Shown piece by piece: positions 26,431 to 35,949 of a stretch of 64,000 bases of DNA (position 1 is its first letter; each line of letters starts with the position of its first letter). This stretch comes from Ignavibacteriales bacterium (GTDB lineage: Bacteria; Bacteroidota; Ignavibacteria; Ignavibacteriales; Ignavibacteriaceae). Location of the stretch: NCBI GenBank assembly GCA_016707585.1, contig JADJHL010000011.1:310001-374000 (forward strand), in the 5' to 3' direction. The notes below the pieces were generated by a model. It did no database searches, was not told where the DNA came from, and saw nothing but the letters and a program-made list of their open reading frames with translations. The position numbers were made by a program, and so were the translations under genes.

Positions 26431-28380
26431 TTATTTCAACAAATACTTTTCTAAAAATAAAACTTCAGACCAGATATAAAAATCACGATTAGTTTTTTTC
26501 CTGAAACCGTGTCCTTCATCTTTTGCAAGTAAGTACCAGACTTCTCCGCTGTTCTTTCTAACAATCTCAACAATCTGCTCTGCTTCTGTGTATGGTACAC
26601 GAGGATCGTTTAAACCCTGAACAACAAATAATGGTTTTGTAATTTTATGTGCGTTTGTAGTTGGAGAAATTTTCTGCAAATATTCATTCATCTTCGGATC
26701 GCGTTCATCACCGTATTCAACTCTTCGTAAATCTCTTCTGTAATCCTGAGTATTTGTTAAGAAAGTTACAAAGTTGCTTATTCCAACAATATCAACAGCA
26801 CAGTTTAATCTATCATTAAAATGCGTCATCGATGCAAGCACCATATAACCGCCGTAAGATCCGCCTGTTACCGCAACACGTTTAGCGTCAAGATCGGGCT
26901 GAGTTGCAATCCAATCTAAAAGTTTACCAATATCCTGTACGGATTCTTCACGTTTAAAACCATTATCCAACTGAAGAAAAGATTTTCCATAACCACTTGA
27001 GCCACGTACGTTTGGTTCGATAACAGCAATGCCCATTTCGTTAACATAATATTGAACAATAGGATTAAAGTAAGGCTGTGCCTGTCCTTCAGGTCCGCCG
27101 TGAATATCTATTACAACAGGAAATGGTCCGTTACCTTTTGGCTTTGTAATAAAAGCAGGAATCATTCTCGGCTTGCCATCAACCTGATCAAACGATGGGA
27201 AGTGAATTAATTCCGGTATAGAAAATTTGGAAGTGTTCAATCCGCCAACTTCACTGTAAGTCCATCGCTCGAGAGAGTTATTGGAAAGATCCATAACAGA
27301 AACATCGCCGGAAGATTGTGGTGTATTTAAAACCATTGCAAGTTTTTTTCCATCCGGATGAAATTCCAAACCATAAACCTGTCCAACTGGAATATTTGGG
27401 ACGGCAGAATATTTCATTGTCTTTGTATCGAGCATATAAAGTTTAGACATTCCATCTTCATTAACTGTAAATGCAAGTTTATCACCTTGCTCGGTTAGTG
27501 TAAAAGATTCAACATCCCAATCAATATCAGATGTAAGTACAGTAAACTTTTTTGTTTTAAGATCGTAATAACGAAGTCTTTGAAACTCACTGTTTTCATC
27601 TGAAGTAATAAAAATTCCTTTTCCATCTTTTGAAAAAACCGCACCACCGTAAGCAATTTTTTCTGATGAAGGATTTATTTGCTCAATTTTTTTTGTAGCA
27701 AGATCAAGAGTGTAGTAATAACTTTCATTTGCAGAAACATATTTACCAACAATGATAGATTTATCATCCGGAGCCCAATCACCGGCACCCCAAGAGCCGC
27801 CTTCACTTAAAACCATTTCAGCATTTTCAGGATTTTTCAAATCAGCAACATAAATATCCCAATCGGTTCCGTTTCGTTTTGTTGAGAAGAAAGAAAACTT
27901 ATCACCCTTATTATTCCAATTAACTCCGCCGTTACTTGATTTACCATCTGTTAACATTTTGTAGCTGGCATTATCAAGATCAAAAGAAAAGATTTGATAG
28001 AACTCGCCGCCACCAACATCTTTTGTAAAAAGAAAAATATTTTTGTTTTTATCAGGACAAAGAGTTGCGCCACCAACCGGTTCAGTAAAGAATGTGATTT
28101 GTTCTCGTGAACCGCCTGGCATTTTAACTTTATGGAATTGTGCAGTTTCACCAAATCTTGTTGAGATTAAAATTCCAGCATCATTGTGCAGCCAATCCTG
28201 AAAAGATGCTGAGCGTGTATTTTGATACTGGAAAATTCTATCCTTTAACTGCTGCGGAATTTCAGGAATATTTTCCATAACAAGATTTCCAACTTCTTTT
28301 CTTTCTACCTGAGAAAAAGTTTGTGTGAAGGAAAAGAAAAGAATTGGGAGAAGTAAGTAAAGTGTGAATTTAGTTTTCAT
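26431..28380 (-). CDS. S9-family prolyl oligopeptidase-like peptidase, secreted
   Basis: The 649-residue protein has a signal peptide (cleavage near TFSQ), a WD40/TolB-like beta-propeller (~60-390) and a C-terminal alpha/beta hydrolase. Its Ser nucleophile lies in GGSYGGYM, the Asp in GLNDPRVPY and the His in DEGHGF, close to the DPP IV/acylaminoacyl peptidase group. It likely cleaves peptides in the periplasm. The ATG at 28380 is chosen because AAGGAAG precedes it and a signal peptide starts there; an upstream in-frame ATG at 28434 adds a non-signal leader. Amino-acid catabolism genes in the window fit a peptide-using lifestyle. Confidence 0.9.
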   Translation of the reverse strand: MKTKFTLYLLLPILFFSFTQTFSQVERKEVGNLVMENIPEIPQQLKDRIFQYQNTRSASFQDWLHNDAGILISTRFGETAQFHKVKMPGGSREQITFFTEPVGGATLCPDKNKNIFLFTKDVGGGEFYQIFSFDLDNASYKMLTDGKSSNGGVNWNNKGDKFSFFSTKRNGTDWDIYVADLKNPENAEMVLSEGGSWGAGDWAPDDKSIIVGKYVSANESYYYTLDLATKKIEQINPSSEKIAYGGAVFSKDGKGIFITSDENSEFQRLRYYDLKTKKFTVLTSDIDWDVESFTLTEQGDKLAFTVNEDGMSKLYMLDTKTMKYSAVPNIPVGQVYGLEFHPDGKKLAMVLNTPQSSGDVSVMDLSNNSLERWTYSEVGGLNTSKFSIPELIHFPSFDQVDGKPRMIPAFITKPKGNGPFPVVIDIHGGPEGQAQPYFNPIVQYYVNEMGIAVIEPNVRGSSGYGKSFLQLDNGFKREESVQDIGKLLDWIATQPDLDAKRVAVTGGSYGGYMVLASMTHFNDRLNCAVDIVGISNFVTFLTNTQDYRRDLRRVEYGDERDPKMNEYLQKISPTTNAHKITKPLFVVQGLNDPRVPYTEAEQIVEIVRKNSGEVWYLLAKDEGHGFRKKTNRDFYIWSEVLFLEKYLLK

Positions 28381-28467
28381 AGTTCTTCCTTTTTTGTTCG
28401 TTTCAAAGATTATGATTGGCGAATAAAGAAGCAAAGAAGAAAATTATCAGCGGTAATATAATTACAT

Positions 28468-28497
28468 AAAAAACCCGATCCATTTCTGAATCGGGTT
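28468..28497 (-). terminator. Intrinsic terminator of the small membrane protein gene
   Basis: On the minus strand the stem AACCCGAT/ATCGGGTT (28472-28479 with 28490-28497) is followed by six T. It lies 17 bases past the stop. Confidence 0.85.
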
Positions 28498-28513
28498 AAA
28501 TTTTTACCGTATG

Positions 28514-28792
28514 TTATACACTTTGTATATTCATTCCAGAGTTAAACAAAGCACCAAACATACTTATAATTACTCCGATGAAGATTATTACAAGTACAAT
28601 TCCAATTAACATCATAATTAATGAAGCTTGAGCCCAGGTTTTTTTACTTGGATGTGTTCCATCACCAAAAGCCCAAACAAATAACATTATCAATCCAACT
28701 AAAGGAACCATTTGTATTAGAAAAGTTATTAACCAATCTCCCATTGTCATTGGTTTGTAGTTAGTTGTAAAACCGGTATTCAAAGGATCCAT
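28514..28792 (-). CDS. Small two-helix membrane protein
   Basis: The 92-residue protein has membrane helices at ~19-43 (WLITFLIQMVPLVGLIMLFVW) and ~55-85, joined by a GDGTHPSKKTWAQA loop. Similar small proteins occur in many Bacteroidetes/Ignavibacteria as uncharacterised proteins. The start is clear: a near-perfect AGGAGGT lies 6 bases before the ATG. It has its own terminator and is probably highly translated. Function unknown. Confidence 0.7.
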   Translation of the reverse strand: MDPLNTGFTTNYKPMTMGDWLITFLIQMVPLVGLIMLFVWAFGDGTHPSKKTWAQASLIMMLIGIVLVIIFIGVIISMFGALFNSGMNIQSV

Positions 28793-29103
28793 CTTACCTC
28801 CTGAAAAAATTAATAAAAGTGTAAGTGATTTTGCTCCCTTGCAAAATTAGATTTAATAAATCTTAATGACAATTAACTTGATATTATTCATTCCGTTAAA
28901 CTTCATACATTTCAATAGTTTACGTTCATAAAATATTATTCTTAAAAGTGGGAAAAGACTTTAAGTTTTATTCTTCACATTTAAAAATTTTCTTTGTTTA
29001 AAGCTTAAAATCATCGTTTTTTGCCTCATTGGGTTGGTACTATTATTGGGTAACATAGGTACGTAAAACTACGAAATTCAAACAATAACTAAACGGTAAA
29101 ATA
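28793..29103. other. Divergent intergenic region before nifJ
   Basis: This 311-bp AT-rich region separates the small membrane protein (minus) from nifJ (plus). I find no open frame, no sigma-54 signature and no structured RNA. nifJ has no evident Shine-Dalgarno. Confidence 0.4.
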
Positions 29104-32100
29104 ATGGAAAGAAAAAAAGTAACAATCGATGGTAATGAAGCGGCTGCATATGTAGCATATAACACCAACGAAGTAATTGCTATTTACCCAATTACACCTT
29201 CATCTAATATGGGCGAATGGTGCGATGCATGGGCTGCAGTTAACAAAAAAAATATCTGGGGAATGATTCCTTCAGTTAGTGAACTTCAAAGTGAGGGCGG
29301 AGCTTCAGGTAGTGTGCACGGCTCATTACAAACCGGTGCACTTACAACAACTTTTACAGCATCACAAGGTTTGCTGTTAATGATTCCAAATATGTTTAAG
29401 ATCGCAGGTGAATTAACTTCAACAGTTTTTCATGTATCAGCAAGATCAATTGCTGCTGCTGCACTTTCAATCTTTGGTGATCATTCTGATGTTATGGCAA
29501 CACGGTCAACTGGATTTGCATTATTATCATCAAACTCAGTTCAGGAAGTAATGGATTTTGCTTTGATTTCACAAGCAGCAACCTTAGAAGCACGCATTCC
29601 TTTCATTCACTTCTTTGATGGTTTCAGAACATCACACGAAGTTATGAAAATTGAACAGCTTACTAAAGAAGATATGCAAGCGATGATGGATGATGAATTA
29701 ATTATTGCTCATCGTAAACGCGGATTAACACCTGATAATCCTGTAATGAGAGGTACTGCACAAAATCCTGATGTTTACTTCCAGGGAAGAGAAACCGTAA
29801 ATCCATTTTACAATGCTTGCCCTGCAATCGTGCAAAAGCATATGGATAAATTTGCAAAGCTTACCGGAAGACAATATAATTTATTTGATTATGTTGGTGC
29901 CCCAGATGCAGAAAAAATTATTATAATGATGGGCTCCGGCAGTGAAGCTGCTGAAGAAACTGTAAACTACTTAACAAGTAAAGGCGAAAAAGTCGGATTA
30001 TTAAAAGTTAGACTTTACAGACCATTTTCATTGGAACATTTTATTAAAGCACTTCCTAAAACCACAAAATCAATTGCAGTTTTAGACAGAACAAAAGAAC
30101 CGGGAGCCGGCGGCGAACCACTTTATCTTGATATTGTAAATGCAATTTCAGAAAAGTATATGGCTGGCGAACTTCAGTTTGCATATCCAAAAATTATCGG
30201 CGGAAGATATGGATTGTCATCAAAAGAATTTACACCTGCAATGGTTAAATCAGTTTATGATAATTTATCAAATCAAAAACCTAAATCGCATTTTACAGTT
30301 GGGATTATTGAAGATGTTACACACAGCAGTTTAGATTTTGATCCAACATTTTCTGTTGAAACTGATGAAACATTTACAGGCAAATTTTATGGCTTGGGTG
30401 CTGATGGAACCGTTGGTGCAAATAAAAACTCAATTAAAATTATTGGTGAAGGAACTGATTATTACGCACAGGGATATTTTGTTTACGATTCTAAAAAATC
30501 CGGTTCAACAACGGTTTCTCATTTAAGATTTGGACCAAAAGAAATCAAATCAACTTATCTTATTAACAAAGCAAAATTTGTTGCAAGCCATCAACAAGTA
30601 TTTTTAGAGCAGTGGGATATGTTAAAGGATGCAAGTGATGGTGCAACTTTCTTATTAAACACTAAAGTTGACAAAGAACATGTTTGGGATTCTTTACCGG
30701 AGAAAGTTCAGAAAGATTTATTAAGCAAAAAAATGAAATTCTGGATTATCGATGCTTATAAAGTTGGCGAAGAAACCGGAATGGGCGTAAGAATCAATAC
30801 AATCATGCAAACCTGCTTCTTTGCAATCTCAAATATTTTTCCTCAGGAAAAAGCAATTGGTATGATTAAGGATTCTATCAAGAAAACTTATGGCGCAAAA
30901 GGCGATAAGATTGTTCAGATGAACTTTGATGCGGTTGACAAAACAGTTGCAAATCTTTTTGAAGTTACTGTACCAAATAAAATTACAAGCAACAAACAAA
31001 TGCAGCCAGCCGTTTCAGGCAATGCACCTGATTTCGTAAAAGAAGTTACAGCAAAAATTATTGCCGGCGAAGGTGATTTACTTCCAGTAAGTAAAATGCC
31101 TGTTGATGGAACATTCCCGCTTACAACGACAAGATGGGAAAAAAGAAACATCGCTTTAGATGTTCCTGTTTGGGATATGGAAACCTGTATTCAGTGTAAC
31201 AAATGCGTTATGGTTTGTCCTCATGCTACAATACGTGCAAAGATATATGATGAAAAAGAATTAGCTGGTGCACCAGCAACATTTAAATCAACAAAGTTCA
31301 AATCAAAAGATTACGGTGAAGGATTATTCTATTCACTTCAAGTTGCAGTAGAAGATTGTACAGGTTGTGGACTTTGCGTTGATGTATGTCCTGCAAAAAA
31401 TAAAAAAGAAACAAAGCTTAAAGCTATCAACATGTCTGAGCAGCTTCCTATTCGCGAACAGGAAAGAGCAAACTGGGATTTCTTCTTCAACATTCCTGAT
31501 CTTGATAGAAAAGTTGTTGCAGTTTCAAAAGTAAAAGACTCACAATTCTTACAACCATTGTTTGAATTCTCCGGTGCTTGCTCAGGCTGCGGTGAAACTC
31601 CTTATGTAAAGTTAGTTAGCCAGTTATTTGGTGATAGAACAATCATTGCAAACGCAACTGGTTGTTCATCAATTTATGGCGGAAACTTACCAACAACTCC
31701 CTGGGCATCTAATAAAGATGGCCGCGGACCAGCATGGTCAAATTCATTGTTCGAAGATAATGCTGAGTTCGGTTATGGATTTAGATTAGCAATTGATAAT
31801 CATAATCATCAAGCAAAAGAATTATTAAAATCTTTTGCTGCCGAAATTGGTGGTGAACTTGTTGATGCACTTCTTAATGCAACACAAAAAGATGAAGCAG
31901 AAATTTATGAGCAGAGAGAAAGAGTTAGCACTTTAAAAAACAAATTAAACGACATGCTAAAAGCCGGTGCTAACGGAAAAGCAAGTGATGTAAAACATTT
32001 AATAAGCCTGGCCGATTATCTTGTAAAGAAATCAGTTTGGATTATGGGCGGAGATGGTTGGGCTTATGATATTGGTTATGGTGGATTGGATCACGTACTT

Positions 32101-32685
32101 GCATCTGGTAAGAATGTAAACATTTTGGTTCTTGATACTGAAGTTTACTCTAATACTGGTGGACAGTGTTCAAAATCTACTCCGCGAGCAGCAGTTGCAA
32201 AATTTGCGGCAGCAGGTAAACCAGGCGCTAAAAAAGATCTTGGTATGATGGCAATGACTTATGGAAATGTTTACGTTGCTAAAGTTGCAATGGGTGCTAA
32301 TGATCAACACACTCTAAGAGCATTTTTAGAAGCAGAAGCTTATGATGGCCCATCACTGATAATTGCATACAGCCATTGTATTGCTCATGGAATAAATATG
32401 GAAACTGCGATGCAAAATCAAAAAGCAGCTGTGGATTCAGGTCATTGGCCATTATTCCGTTATCATCCTGATCTTGAAAAAGAAGGAAAGAATCCATTTA
32501 AACTTGATTCAAAAGGTTTGAAGATTCCATTTAAAGATTATGCTTATATGGAAACACGTTATAAGATGTTAACAAAATCTCATCCAGCAGAAGCTGCTGT
32601 TTTAATGAAAGAAGCACAGGAAGATGTTGTGAGAAAATGGAAAGAGTATGAAAGATTTGCAGCTTACGAACCTGAGAAATTATAG
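29104..32685 (+). CDS. nifJ: Pyruvate:ferredoxin (flavodoxin) oxidoreductase
   Basis: The single-chain enzyme of 1193 residues oxidatively decarboxylates pyruvate to acetyl-CoA, reducing ferredoxin (or the reverse). Domain order: POR_N (~10-240), domain II (~260-385), gamma (~420-620), EKR linker (~640-690), two 4Fe-4S clusters (CIQCNKCVMVCPHATI and CTGCGLCVDVCPAKN, ~697-770), and a TPP-binding C-terminal domain (~795-1165). The last contains the fourth-cluster cysteines of CSGCGETPY and GDGWAYDIGYGG. Length and cysteines are complete. A dihydroorotate dehydrogenase-like gene follows on the same strand, a common neighbour of nifJ. Confidence 0.96.
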   Translation: MERKKVTIDGNEAAAYVAYNTNEVIAIYPITPSSNMGEWCDAWAAVNKKNIWGMIPSVSELQSEGGASGSVHGSLQTGALTTTFTASQGLLLMIPNMFKIAGELTSTVFHVSARSIAAAALSIFGDHSDVMATRSTGFALLSSNSVQEVMDFALISQAATLEARIPFIHFFDGFRTSHEVMKIEQLTKEDMQAMMDDELIIAHRKRGLTPDNPVMRGTAQNPDVYFQGRETVNPFYNACPAIVQKHMDKFAKLTGRQYNLFDYVGAPDAEKIIIMMGSGSEAAEETVNYLTSKGEKVGLLKVRLYRPFSLEHFIKALPKTTKSIAVLDRTKEPGAGGEPLYLDIVNAISEKYMAGELQFAYPKIIGGRYGLSSKEFTPAMVKSVYDNLSNQKPKSHFTVGIIEDVTHSSLDFDPTFSVETDETFTGKFYGLGADGTVGANKNSIKIIGEGTDYYAQGYFVYDSKKSGSTTVSHLRFGPKEIKSTYLINKAKFVASHQQVFLEQWDMLKDASDGATFLLNTKVDKEHVWDSLPEKVQKDLLSKKMKFWIIDAYKVGEETGMGVRINTIMQTCFFAISNIFPQEKAIGMIKDSIKKTYGAKGDKIVQMNFDAVDKTVANLFEVTVPNKITSNKQMQPAVSGNAPDFVKEVTAKIIAGEGDLLPVSKMPVDGTFPLTTTRWEKRNIALDVPVWDMETCIQCNKCVMVCPHATIRAKIYDEKELAGAPATFKSTKFKSKDYGEGLFYSLQVAVEDCTGCGLCVDVCPAKNKKETKLKAINMSEQLPIREQERANWDFFFNIPDLDRKVVAVSKVKDSQFLQPLFEFSGACSGCGETPYVKLVSQLFGDRTIIANATGCSSIYGGNLPTTPWASNKDGRGPAWSNSLFEDNAEFGYGFRLAIDNHNHQAKELLKSFAAEIGGELVDALLNATQKDEAEIYEQRERVSTLKNKLNDMLKAGANGKASDVKHLISLADYLVKKSVWIMGGDGWAYDIGYGGLDHVLASGKNVNILVLDTEVYSNTGGQCSKSTPRAAVAKFAAAGKPGAKKDLGMMAMTYGNVYVAKVAMGANDQHTLRAFLEAEAYDGPSLIIAYSHCIAHGINMETAMQNQKAAVDSGHWPLFRYHPDLEKEGKNPFKLDSKGLKIPFKDYAYMETRYKMLTKSHPAEAAVLMKEAQEDVVRKWKEYERFAAYEPEKL

Positions 32686-32700
32686 TAATTAAAAATATTT

Positions 32701-32753
32701 GTCATTCCGTTTATAACGGTATTGAATCTAAAGTCTTCAATAAACGGAATGGC
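32701..32753. repeat. GTCATTCCGTTTAT inverted-repeat element
   Basis: A 53-bp element with 14-bp arms GTCATTCCGTTTAT and ATAAACGGAATGGC (one mismatch) lies between nifJ and the next gene. It belongs to the family at 2802, 3864 and 23435. Confidence 0.7.
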
Positions 32754-32796
32754 AATAAATTAAATTTTGAAATAAGAATTAGTTAAGGAAAATAAA

Positions 32797-33786
32797 ATGG
32801 ATATCACAACAACTTATTTAGGATTAAAATTAAAATCACCAATTGTTCCTTCTGCTGGTCCACTATCTGAAAAAGTTTCAAACATAAGAGAAATGGAAGA
32901 TGCTGGAGCTGGTGCCGTTGTTCTTTACTCAATCTTTGAAGAACAAATTGAACACGAACAATTAGAATTACATCATCACACTTCAGCACACTCTGAAAGT
33001 TTTGCTGAAGCAACTTCATATTTACCAGAACCATTTGAATTTAAAACCGGTCCTGATGAATATTTAAATCATATCCGTAAAGCAAAAGAAGCAGTTGATA
33101 TTCCAATCATTGCAAGTTTAAATGGTAAATCAATTGGCGGCTGGACTGACTATGCAAAGAAAATGGAACAAGCTGGTGCAGACGCACTTGAGTTAAACAT
33201 TTATCTGCTTCCTACAGATGCAAAAAAATCTGCAAGTGAAGTTGAAAAAACTTATATCGATGTAGTTAAAGCAGTTAAATCAACAGTTAAAATTCCTTTT
33301 GCAGTAAAGATGCATCCGTTTTTTAGTTCCACAAGTAATATGGCTGCTGAGTTAAGCAAAGCTGGCGCAGATGGTCTTGTAATGTTTAATCGTTTTTATC
33401 AACCTGATATTGATCTTGAAACACTTGATGTTGTACCAAATGTAATTTTGAGTACACCAATGGAAATGAGATTACCTTTGCGCTGGATTGCAATGATGTA
33501 TGGAAAAGTAAATGCCGATCTTGCAGCAACAACCGGAATCTATACAGCGGAAGATGTTCTTAAAATGGTTATGGCCGGAGCAAAAGTTACCCAGATGCTT
33601 TCATCGATTTTAAAATTTGGAATCGGACATATTGCAGATGTTACCACAAGTTTAAAAAGCTGGATGGAAGAGAAAGAATATGAATCAATTGAACAAATGC
33701 GCGGAAGTATGAGTTATATGAATGTTGATGATCCCGCAAAATTTGAACGCGCAAATTATATGAAAGTGCTTCATTCATATAAATAA
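32797..33786 (+). CDS. Dihydroorotate dehydrogenase-like FMN protein
   Basis: The 329-residue TIM-barrel protein is of the DHOD-like family that accompanies nifJ in many anaerobes. Motifs: SPIVPSAGPLS at the N-terminus, SLNGKSIGGW, ALELNIY, FAVKMHPFFSS and the phosphate-binding-like end VTQMLSSIL. The orotate-binding Asn set and the catalytic Cys/Ser of true PyrD are not evident to me, so a role in pyrimidine synthesis is not supported. A flavin-dependent electron-transfer role tied to pyruvate oxidation is plausible. The start follows AAGGAAAATAAA. Confidence 0.8.
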   Translation: MDITTTYLGLKLKSPIVPSAGPLSEKVSNIREMEDAGAGAVVLYSIFEEQIEHEQLELHHHTSAHSESFAEATSYLPEPFEFKTGPDEYLNHIRKAKEAVDIPIIASLNGKSIGGWTDYAKKMEQAGADALELNIYLLPTDAKKSASEVEKTYIDVVKAVKSTVKIPFAVKMHPFFSSTSNMAAELSKAGADGLVMFNRFYQPDIDLETLDVVPNVILSTPMEMRLPLRWIAMMYGKVNADLAATTGIYTAEDVLKMVMAGAKVTQMLSSILKFGIGHIADVTTSLKSWMEEKEYESIEQMRGSMSYMNVDDPAKFERANYMKVLHSYK

Positions 33787-33819
33787 GTGAGCTTGTCGAA
33801 GTGTGACACATTTAATTAC

Positions 33820-33897
33820 ATCCATTGCCGGCTGATGCTCAGAGGAGAATACTGATCTTTAATAAAGAAGCAGAATGTGAATCAACCGGCAGTGGAT
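33820..33897 (+). ncRNA. ffs: Candidate small SRP (4.5S-like) RNA
   Basis: The region folds into one long hairpin: a 17-bp outer helix (33820-33836 with 33881-33897, one G-U and one mismatch) followed at once by TTTTTTG. Inside are unpaired strands and an apical UCUUU-AAU-AAAGA stem, with AGCAG directly 3' of it. The arrangement of apical stem, AGCAG on the 3' side and long basal helix resembles the small bacterial SRP RNA. The 5' side of the internal loop (CUGA) departs from the usual AGG. An elaborate terminator of the upstream gene is the alternative. Confidence 0.5.
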
Positions 33898-33963
33898 TTT
33901 TTGTTTTTAATTTTCGAGGTTTTGTCTAAAATGTTTTTTAGAAAATTCCCATAAGAAAAATAA

Positions 33964-34236
33964 TTACATTCTCAGTTCTCTATCAATTTTATCTTTTAAG
34001 ATTATTTTGATAAGAGATTGATAAGGCACATCTCTTTTATTTGCAAGAGTTTTTAAATCATCAAAAAGTGATTCAGGTAAACGTAACGAGATAGTTTTAG
34101 TTGAAGGTTTAAGATTTGAAAAGGATGCCCTTTTTGCTTTTGACCAATCAATATAATTTACTGAGTCTTCTTTTACCCAAAATTTTCTTTCCTGTTCTTC
34201 GGTATTAAAATTCGGAATCTTTTTTAATTTCTTCAT
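33964..34236 (-). CDS. BrnA-like ribbon-helix-helix antitoxin
   Basis: The 90-residue protein has an N-terminal NTEEQERKFWVKEDSVNYID segment and a CopG/RHH core (STKTISLRLPESLFDDLKTLA, then KRDVPYQSLIKIILK), the layout of BrnA-type antitoxins. It is expected to bind and inhibit the BrnT-like RNase and to repress its own promoter through the RHH fold. The gene overlaps the 3' end of the upstream toxin gene by 32 bases, giving toxin-first order as in brnTA. Confidence 0.85.
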   Translation of the reverse strand: MKKLKKIPNFNTEEQERKFWVKEDSVNYIDWSKAKRASFSNLKPSTKTISLRLPESLFDDLKTLANKRDVPYQSLIKIILKDKIDRELRM

Positions 34237-34522
34237 TGTAAATTTCTCTTTCCTTTTTATTCATATCTCGCGCGGATATAATTCTTATTAATTCTTCACG
34301 AATCGTAAACACAGCAAATAAAAATCTATCCTGATCAGTTCTTCCAAGTAAAAACCATCGTTTTTCTTGTTCGGAATGTTTGGAGTCGTCAACAATTATA
34401 ATTGGTTGATTGAAAAACACCTGTTCACACTCTGGATTTGTAACGCTATGTTTTATCAAATTCTTATTCGAATTTCCAGCATCCCACTGAAAACCTTCAC
34501 ATTTTTCAAAAATCTCTTTCAT
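34205..34522 (-). CDS. BrnT-like ribonuclease toxin
   Basis: The 105-residue DUF497/BrnT protein has FQWDAGNSNKNLIKHSV, ECEQVFF, HSEQEKRWFLLG, RFLFAVFTIR and RIISARDMNKKEREIY. These are the successive family blocks, with the Lys/Arg/His residues thought to form the RelE-like RNase site. It would cleave RNA when free of the antitoxin. The ATG (34522) has little room for a leader after a predicted -10 box, so the mRNA may be nearly leaderless. Confidence 0.88.
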   Translation of the reverse strand: MKEIFEKCEGFQWDAGNSNKNLIKHSVTNPECEQVFFNQPIIIVDDSKHSEQEKRWFLLGRTDQDRFLFAVFTIREELIRIISARDMNKKEREIYNEEIKKDSEF

Positions 34523-34528
34523 TCTGGC

Positions 34529-34549
34529 TGTATATTATAGAAGTATACA
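34529..34549 (-). promoter_or_regulatory. Promoter/operator of the brnTA-like pair
   Basis: On the minus strand TATAAT lies within the inverted repeat TGTATA-N9-TATACA, 7 bases before the toxin start. The overlap of a -10 box with a palindrome fits autorepression by the RHH antitoxin, as in known BrnTA systems. Confidence 0.5.
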
Positions 34550-34662
34550 CAAATTTACAAGATGTTTGAATAAGAAAAGTATAAATCTTTGGTGTGATTA
34601 AAACCAAACATCAATAAAGTTTCTATTCCTAACTTTCGCAAGTAAAAATCAATGTAGGAATT

Positions 34663-35805
34663 ATGGCAATCTTTTTTATAATTTTCTTAACCCTTTACAC
34701 TTCGCTTAATTACTATGTCTTTATTCGTGGTTGGCAGTTAATCTCGCAGTATCCAATATTAAAGCCAATCTATGCTGTTCTGTTTTTTATAATTGCCTAT
34801 GGATATGTGTTATCAAAATTACTTTATAAGTTTCTTCATCCGGTTGTATATGATGTCTTACTTGGAGTTGGTGCAGTTTGGTTTGCTTTCCTTCTTTATT
34901 TTCTGTTATCTCTTTTACTTATTGATATTATAAGATTGTTTGATGGTTGGTTTCATTTTCTTCCAGACTTTATCCATAACAATTATGAGCTAACTAAAAG
35001 AGTAACGGCAATAACAGTTGTTGTAATTGTTGGGTTAATAGTATTTCTGGGTAATCTTAAAAAACGTGATATTCAAATCAGAAATCTTGAAATAACGATT
35101 CCTAAAGGTGAAAGTAAACTTGATGAATTAAATGTTGTTATGGCTTCGGATATTCATCTTTCTCCCATCGATGGTGAAAAGTTACTTATAGAAATTGTGG
35201 ATAAAATGAATTCACTTAATCCGGATATTATTTTATTGGCTGGAGATATTGTTGATGATAAGGCAAGCGTGTTAGATGAAAGAAATATTGGCGAATCATT
35301 TAGAAAATTAAAATCTAAATACGGTGTTTACTCAATTAATGGTAATCACGAATTTATAAATGGAGTTGATTCTTGTGTACGATATGCCGAAAAGTTTGGA
35401 ATAAAATTTTTACGAGATTCCTATCTTTTAATCGATAGCAGTTTTTATGTGATCGGAAGAGAAGATAGTGCAATGCCACAGTTCTCAGGCAAGCAAAGAA
35501 AATCTTTAGACGAAATTGTTAAAACTATATCAACAAATCATCCTAAAATATTATTAGATCATACTCCATTTAAACTTGAACAAGCTGAGCAAAATAAAAT
35601 TGATTTACAACTTTCAGGTCATACACATCACGGACAAATGTGGCCGGCAAATCTTATAACAAAAATGATTTATGAAGTTAGCTGGGGATACAAGAAAAAA
35701 GGGAACACACATTACTACGTTTCTTGTGGAGCTGGAACCTGGGGTCCACCAGTTAGAACCGGAAGTTCATCTGAAATTGTGAATATCAAAATTAAATTCC
35801 AATAA
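34663..35805 (+). CDS. Membrane-anchored metallophosphoesterase (YkuE/YaeI-like)
   Basis: The 380-residue protein has four N-terminal membrane helices (~2-25, 35-57, 63-90, 112-130) and a calcineurin-like phosphoesterase domain (~150-380). Metal motifs: MASDIHLS, AGDIVDD, GNHE and SGHTHHGQ. Relatives act on phospholipid or UDP-sugar substrates at the membrane. Here the substrate is unknown. It is flanked by the divergent toxin-antitoxin operon and followed by a clear terminator. Confidence 0.85.
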   Translation: MAIFFIIFLTLYTSLNYYVFIRGWQLISQYPILKPIYAVLFFIIAYGYVLSKLLYKFLHPVVYDVLLGVGAVWFAFLLYFLLSLLLIDIIRLFDGWFHFLPDFIHNNYELTKRVTAITVVVIVGLIVFLGNLKKRDIQIRNLEITIPKGESKLDELNVVMASDIHLSPIDGEKLLIEIVDKMNSLNPDIILLAGDIVDDKASVLDERNIGESFRKLKSKYGVYSINGNHEFINGVDSCVRYAEKFGIKFLRDSYLLIDSSFYVIGREDSAMPQFSGKQRKSLDEIVKTISTNHPKILLDHTPFKLEQAEQNKIDLQLSGHTHHGQMWPANLITKMIYEVSWGYKKKGNTHYYVSCGAGTWGPPVRTGSSSEIVNIKIKFQ

Positions 35806-35815
35806 AAGCATTTCT

Positions 35816-35845
35816 AAAGCCACCAATTAATGTGGCTTTTCTTTT
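35816..35845 (+). terminator. Intrinsic terminator of metallophosphoesterase gene
   Basis: The stem AAAGCCAC/GTGGCTTT (35816-35823/35832-35839) is followed by TTCTTTT, 10 bases past the stop. Confidence 0.85.
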
Positions 35846-35949
35846 AATTAACCGCTAAAATCATTTCAACTTTCTTCGATAATACAGTGTAGTCATAACC
35901 ATAAAAACGGGTTATGTTTTATTAACTGGGATAGATCGGAGATGATCGG

